A stretch of 7,650 bases of DNA, from the NCBI GenBank assembly GCA_023427865.1, contig JAEYZV010000437.1:1-7650 (forward strand), written 5' to 3'. Below, piece by piece: positions 5,596-7,650 of this stretch. The first letter of the stretch is position 1. Each line of letters opens with the position of its first letter. This DNA is from Acidobacteriota bacterium (lineage in GTDB: Bacteria; Acidobacteriota; Vicinamibacteria; Vicinamibacterales; Vicinamibacteraceae). Both the position numbers and the translations under genes were made by a program. A model generated the notes under the pieces. The model had not been told where the DNA came from. It was given only the letters and a program-made list of their open reading frames with translations, and ran no database searches.

Positions 5596-6528
5596 GTGCG
5601 CTCGAATACGTTGTTGCTCATCGTGCTCGCACTGCTGTTTGCGCCGTCGTCACGCCTGTCGGGAGCTCACGGCAGCCCAGGCGGTTGCCGATCATCGACA
5701 TGCACGTGCCCGCCGACGTCCCACCACCTTTCTGGCTGCCGCCCGGGCTGCTCGCGCCGTCCACAGACGACGAGACGATGCGGCAGACGCTCGCCGCCGT
5801 TCGTTCCCTCAACATCGTCAAGGCCGTCGTCAGCAGCGCCTCGATCGAGCGAATGTTCCGGTGGAAGGCTGCCGATCCCGACCGGATCATCGCCTCGTTG
5901 GTGTTCCCGACGGACCAGGCGCCCGGCGCGGACGTCATTCGCGGCGAGGATGAAGCGCGCCGCTTGGAGGTATTCGGCGAGGTGCCCGCGCAACTGGCTG
6001 GACTGTCGCCAGGATCCGAGCCTGGAGGCGTCCTTTGCGCTTTGCGAGCAGCTCGATGTTCCAGTGGGTGTCGATACCGGCTTTGCGCCGCCGGGCGCGG
6101 CCTATGGTAGCCAACCGGGGACACGCGCGACGCTCGGGAGCCTCCTCCTCCTAGTGGAGGCGCTCCTCAGGCACTGCAAGCTGCGCTTCTACATCATGCA
6201 CGCGGGCTACCCGTACCTGGACGACACACTCGCTCTTCTGCACGCGCATCCGCAGGTCCATGTCGATCTGGCGGGCGCCAACTGGATGATTCCGCGCGAG
6301 GAATTTCACGAGTACTTGCTGCGGCTCGTGCAGGCCGGCTTCGCGCAGAGGCTGATGTTTGGCTCGGACAACATGCATTGGCCGGTAGCCATCAGCCGCG
6401 CAATCGAGGCGGTGGGCTCTGCCCCCCTCCCTGACGGCGGAGCAGAAGCAGGACATCTTGTACAACAATGCGGCCCGCTTCCTCGGGTTCAGCGAAGAGA
6501 AGATGGCCGACACCGGCGGGAGCGCTAG
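5596..6528 (+). pseudogene. Amidohydrolase_2 paralogue broken by three frameshifts
   Basis: Diverged copy of the minus-strand amidohydrolase. The start is GTG 5596 with a hydrophobic leader (TLLLIVLALLFA). The protein must be read across four segments. The first holds the leader (5596 to about 5684). The second runs from LPIIDMHVPAD (5685) to QLAGLSP (about 6009). The third runs from DPSLEASFALCEQLDVPVG through IMHAGYPYLDD, IPREEFHEYLL and LMFGSDNMHWP to GSAP (about 6422). The fourth is SLTAEQKQDILYNNAARFLGF, ending near 6505. The first break needs one missing base and the second two missing bases (or one extra). The third is one extra C in the run at 6422-6427. Two metal ligands are also altered. 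The second His of HxH is Pro (CCC at 5709-5711), and the fourth-ligand His is Asp (GAT at 6073-6075). The histidine in IMHAG (6199-6201) and the aspartate in GSD (6367-6369) remain. These losses favour a true pseudogene over sequencing error alone. There is no natural stop in the last frame; it runs into the IS remnant. Confidence 0.8.
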
Positions 6529-6592
6529 CACTCAGACCCTCGCTGTGGGCGAGGCAACACTAGTTGCTTGTCCGGGTCCGTGGAGTTCCCAG

Positions 6593-6937
6593 GGCTGGCT
6601 TTATCTCGCCGTTGTCATGGATCTCTTCTCACGCAAGATCGTCGGGTGGTCAGCCGGTCCGACGATTCATCGAGAACTCGTCCTTGACGCCGTGCTGATG
6701 GCCGTCCGGCGGCGACGTCCGCGCGGAACCGTGATTCATTCGGATCAGGGCACCCAGTTCGGTAGCGACGCTTGGCGGCGCTTCTGCCGCAGCCACCGCC
6801 TCGAGCCGAGTATGAGCCGCAAAGGCAACTGCTGGGACAACGCAGTTGTCGAGTCCTTCTTTGGGAGCTTGAAGGAGGAGCGGATCAAGAAACAGATCTA
6901 CAAGAATCGAGAGCTGGCGCTCGCCGACGTTGCCGAT
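6593..6937 (+). mobile_element. Truncated IS3-family transposase (OrfB, rve domain fragment)
   Basis: 115 residues of an IS3-type DDE integrase core: GWLYLAVVMDLFSRKIVGWS, TVIHSDQGTQFGSDAWRRF, SRKGNCWDNAVVESFFGSLKEERI and YKNRELALADVAD. The second Asp (in HSDQG) and the Glu (in VESFF) are separated by 35 residues, the D-35-E spacing of IS3 elements. The first catalytic Asp, normally in a TDITY motif just before GWLYL, is missing because the homology starts abruptly at 6593. Homology also stops abruptly after ADVAD at 6937. The frame then runs through unrelated sequence to TAG 7004-7006. The fragment is therefore inactive and lacks OrfA, both IS ends and the C-terminus. Upstream its frame is continuous with the end of the broken amidohydrolase, so an apparent open frame from 6458 is a chance fusion. 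Confidence 0.85.
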
Positions 6938-7006
6938 CCTGGCTGCAAGTACTCCACTGCGCAGACAGCCCTGTTTCTCAAGTCGAGAATTCTAGCGACA
7001 CCATAG

Positions 7007-7360
7007 CGAGCCCCGTCTCCTCGGCTCCAGATGGGGAGGCTTTCTGACTGGCGGATGAGCTTGGCTGGGAGGCAGGGATTCGAACTCGGAGGAAAGCGGT
7101 TTCCGTAACTGTTGATGGCGCGTCACTTCTGGCCATAAGCGCTTCAGTGACAACAGGTTCCGCTTCTCCGAATCGTTCACTCCTGTCCACACCAGTCCGC
7201 AGGAATCGACCGCCGCCGTGGAGACATTGTGGAGACGGCGTTGGTCACACGTCGCCGGCGCGCCGGCCTGTGGCCGCAGGGCTGAACCGGGGCGTCGACG
7301 CGACGGCGGTTGTTGCGGCCGTCTCAGGGCCGAACCTGGTCAGCCACTGCCGGGACGCCA
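7007..7360. other. Intergenic region with repeat copy C
   Basis: 354 bases without a recognisable gene. They hold repeat copy C (7062-7111), the short direct repeat GTGGAGAC (about 7218-7225 and 7229-7236) and otherwise only GC-rich sequence. Open frames on the plus strand here are low-complexity Arg/Ala-rich shadows of the minus-strand gene that follows. Confidence 0.55.
7062..7111 (+). repeat. Two-part repeat, copy C (box 1 intact, box 2 shortened)
   Basis: Box 1 (7062-7082) is identical over 21 bases to copy B and continues AACTCGG, so that its complement contains GAGTTCGAATCCCTGCC, very like a tRNA T-arm followed by CCCAGCCA. The T-stem pairs at only 3 of 5 positions and no upstream tRNA body is found. 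Box 2 is reduced to CGGTTTCCGTAACTG (7097-7111), matching 13 of 15 bases of copies A and B, only 14 bases after box 1. TGAGC precedes box 1 in both B and C. Confidence 0.72.
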
Positions 7361-7650
7361 TCAACGTCCATCGACCTTGCCGCGCTTGGCGCGCGCGACG
7401 AGCGCGTGCACCACTTCATCGACCGCGTCGCCGAAGCCCCAGCCGACGCGCCTCGCGCGCGCCTGGATGCGCTCGAGACGGGCTCTGGCGTTCGCGCGCT
7501 CGGGCGCGGGCAGCGTGTCGAAGACCTTCACTATTGCACCCAGACGCTTCTCCAACGCGTTGAAATAGGCCTCATCGCCGTAGCCCAGATCCACGGCCTG
7601 CTCCGTTCCCGCCTCGACAAACGTCAGCATCAGATCGACCGTCCCAGAGG
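7361..7650 (-). CDS. Hypothetical protein, C-terminal part (possibly DUF6155-like)
   Basis: Minus-strand frame that ends at TGA 7361-7363 and stays open to the window edge. An internal ATG at 7630 exists, but the residues before it (SGTVDL) read naturally into MLTFVEAGTEQAVDLGYGDEAYF, so the gene probably begins outside the window. The protein is helical and charged: VDLGYGDEAYFNALEKRLGAIVKVFDTL, ERANARARLERIQARARRVGWGFGDAVDEVVHALV. The pattern of an FVEAG / YGDEAYFNALE segment followed by a GWGF-D-V motif recalls the end of DUF6155 proteins, whose function is unknown. That match is from memory and weak. The frame has regular high-GC codon use, which supports it being a real gene. It faces the repeat copy C region and no terminator is evident. 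Confidence 0.5.
   Translation of the reverse strand, partial: SGTVDLMLTFVEAGTEQAVDLGYGDEAYFNALEKRLGAIVKVFDTLPAPERANARARLERIQARARRVGWGFGDAVDEVVHALVARAKRGKVDGR

Noticed and set aside
4944..6110. A 388-codon plus-strand open frame spanning the divergent intergenic region
   Set aside because: Its first half is antisense to the intact amidohydrolase; only the part from about 5685 to 6009 is real, as a segment of the frameshifted paralogue.
7062..7140. Minus-strand tRNA gene ending at box 1 of copy C
   Set aside because: The T-loop-like and acceptor-like bases are present, but the T-stem pairs at only 3 of 5 positions and no anticodon arm, D-arm or matching 5' acceptor strand follows.
7147..7568. 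Plus-strand open frames over the last 400 bases
   Set aside because: Arg/Ala-rich shadows; the minus-strand frame ending at 7361 has a more protein-like composition and runs to the window edge.
1..7650. CRISPR array
   Set aside because: The only repeats are three dispersed copies with unequal spacing of more than 1 kb; no regular short repeat-spacer pattern exists.

Overview
The window is GC-rich bacterial DNA with closely packed genes, GTG starts, Shine-Dalgarno sites and lipid-free secreted enzymes with signal peptides. The gene content (a DsrE-like protein, an ArsR-rhodanese fusion, secreted amidohydrolase paralogues, an IS3 remnant) would fit a soil or sediment bacterium such as an acidobacterium. 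That placement is an impression, not something the sequence proves.

Layout. Bases 22-2579 are a compact same-strand cluster: a frameshifted DsrE-family gene, an ArsR-rhodanese fusion regulator (overlapping it by ATGA), a nucleoside phosphorylase (2 bases later) and a class I SAM methyltransferase (11 bases later). The spacing strongly suggests one operon, plausibly tied to sulfane-sulfur or redox sensing plus nucleoside and methyl chemistry. The link between the two halves is unknown. Bases 2580-3148 are non-coding and hold repeat copy A. Bases 3149-4162 encode an exported alpha/beta hydrolase with a Tat-like leader and a proline-rich cap. Bases 4163-4517 hold a hairpin and repeat copy B. Next comes a head-to-head pair of paralogous amidohydrolases. 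The minus-strand copy (4518-5405) is intact, with all metal ligands. The plus-strand copy (5596-6528) is broken by three frameshifts and has lost two metal-binding histidines. It runs in frame into a truncated IS3-family transposase (6593-6937). Repeat copy C follows (7062-7111), then about 250 bases without a recognisable gene, and finally the C-terminal part of a minus-strand hypothetical gene that leaves the window.

The most unusual structure is the two-part repeat present three times in the same orientation. Box 1 looks like the reverse complement of a tRNA 3' end (TGGCTGGGAGGCAGGGATTC). Box 2 starts TGGCTGGG and contains GATTTCCGCAACTGG. The copies sit exactly between the gene modules, so the region reads like a row of cassettes: operon - A - hydrolase - B - amidohydrolase pair and IS remnant - C. 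Copies B and C share a perfect 21-bp direct repeat flanking about 2.7 kb. No integrase is seen in the window.

Four clear frame breaks in 7.6 kb, in genes that are otherwise well conserved, mean that either pseudogenisation or uncorrected sequencing indels must be considered when using this annotation.
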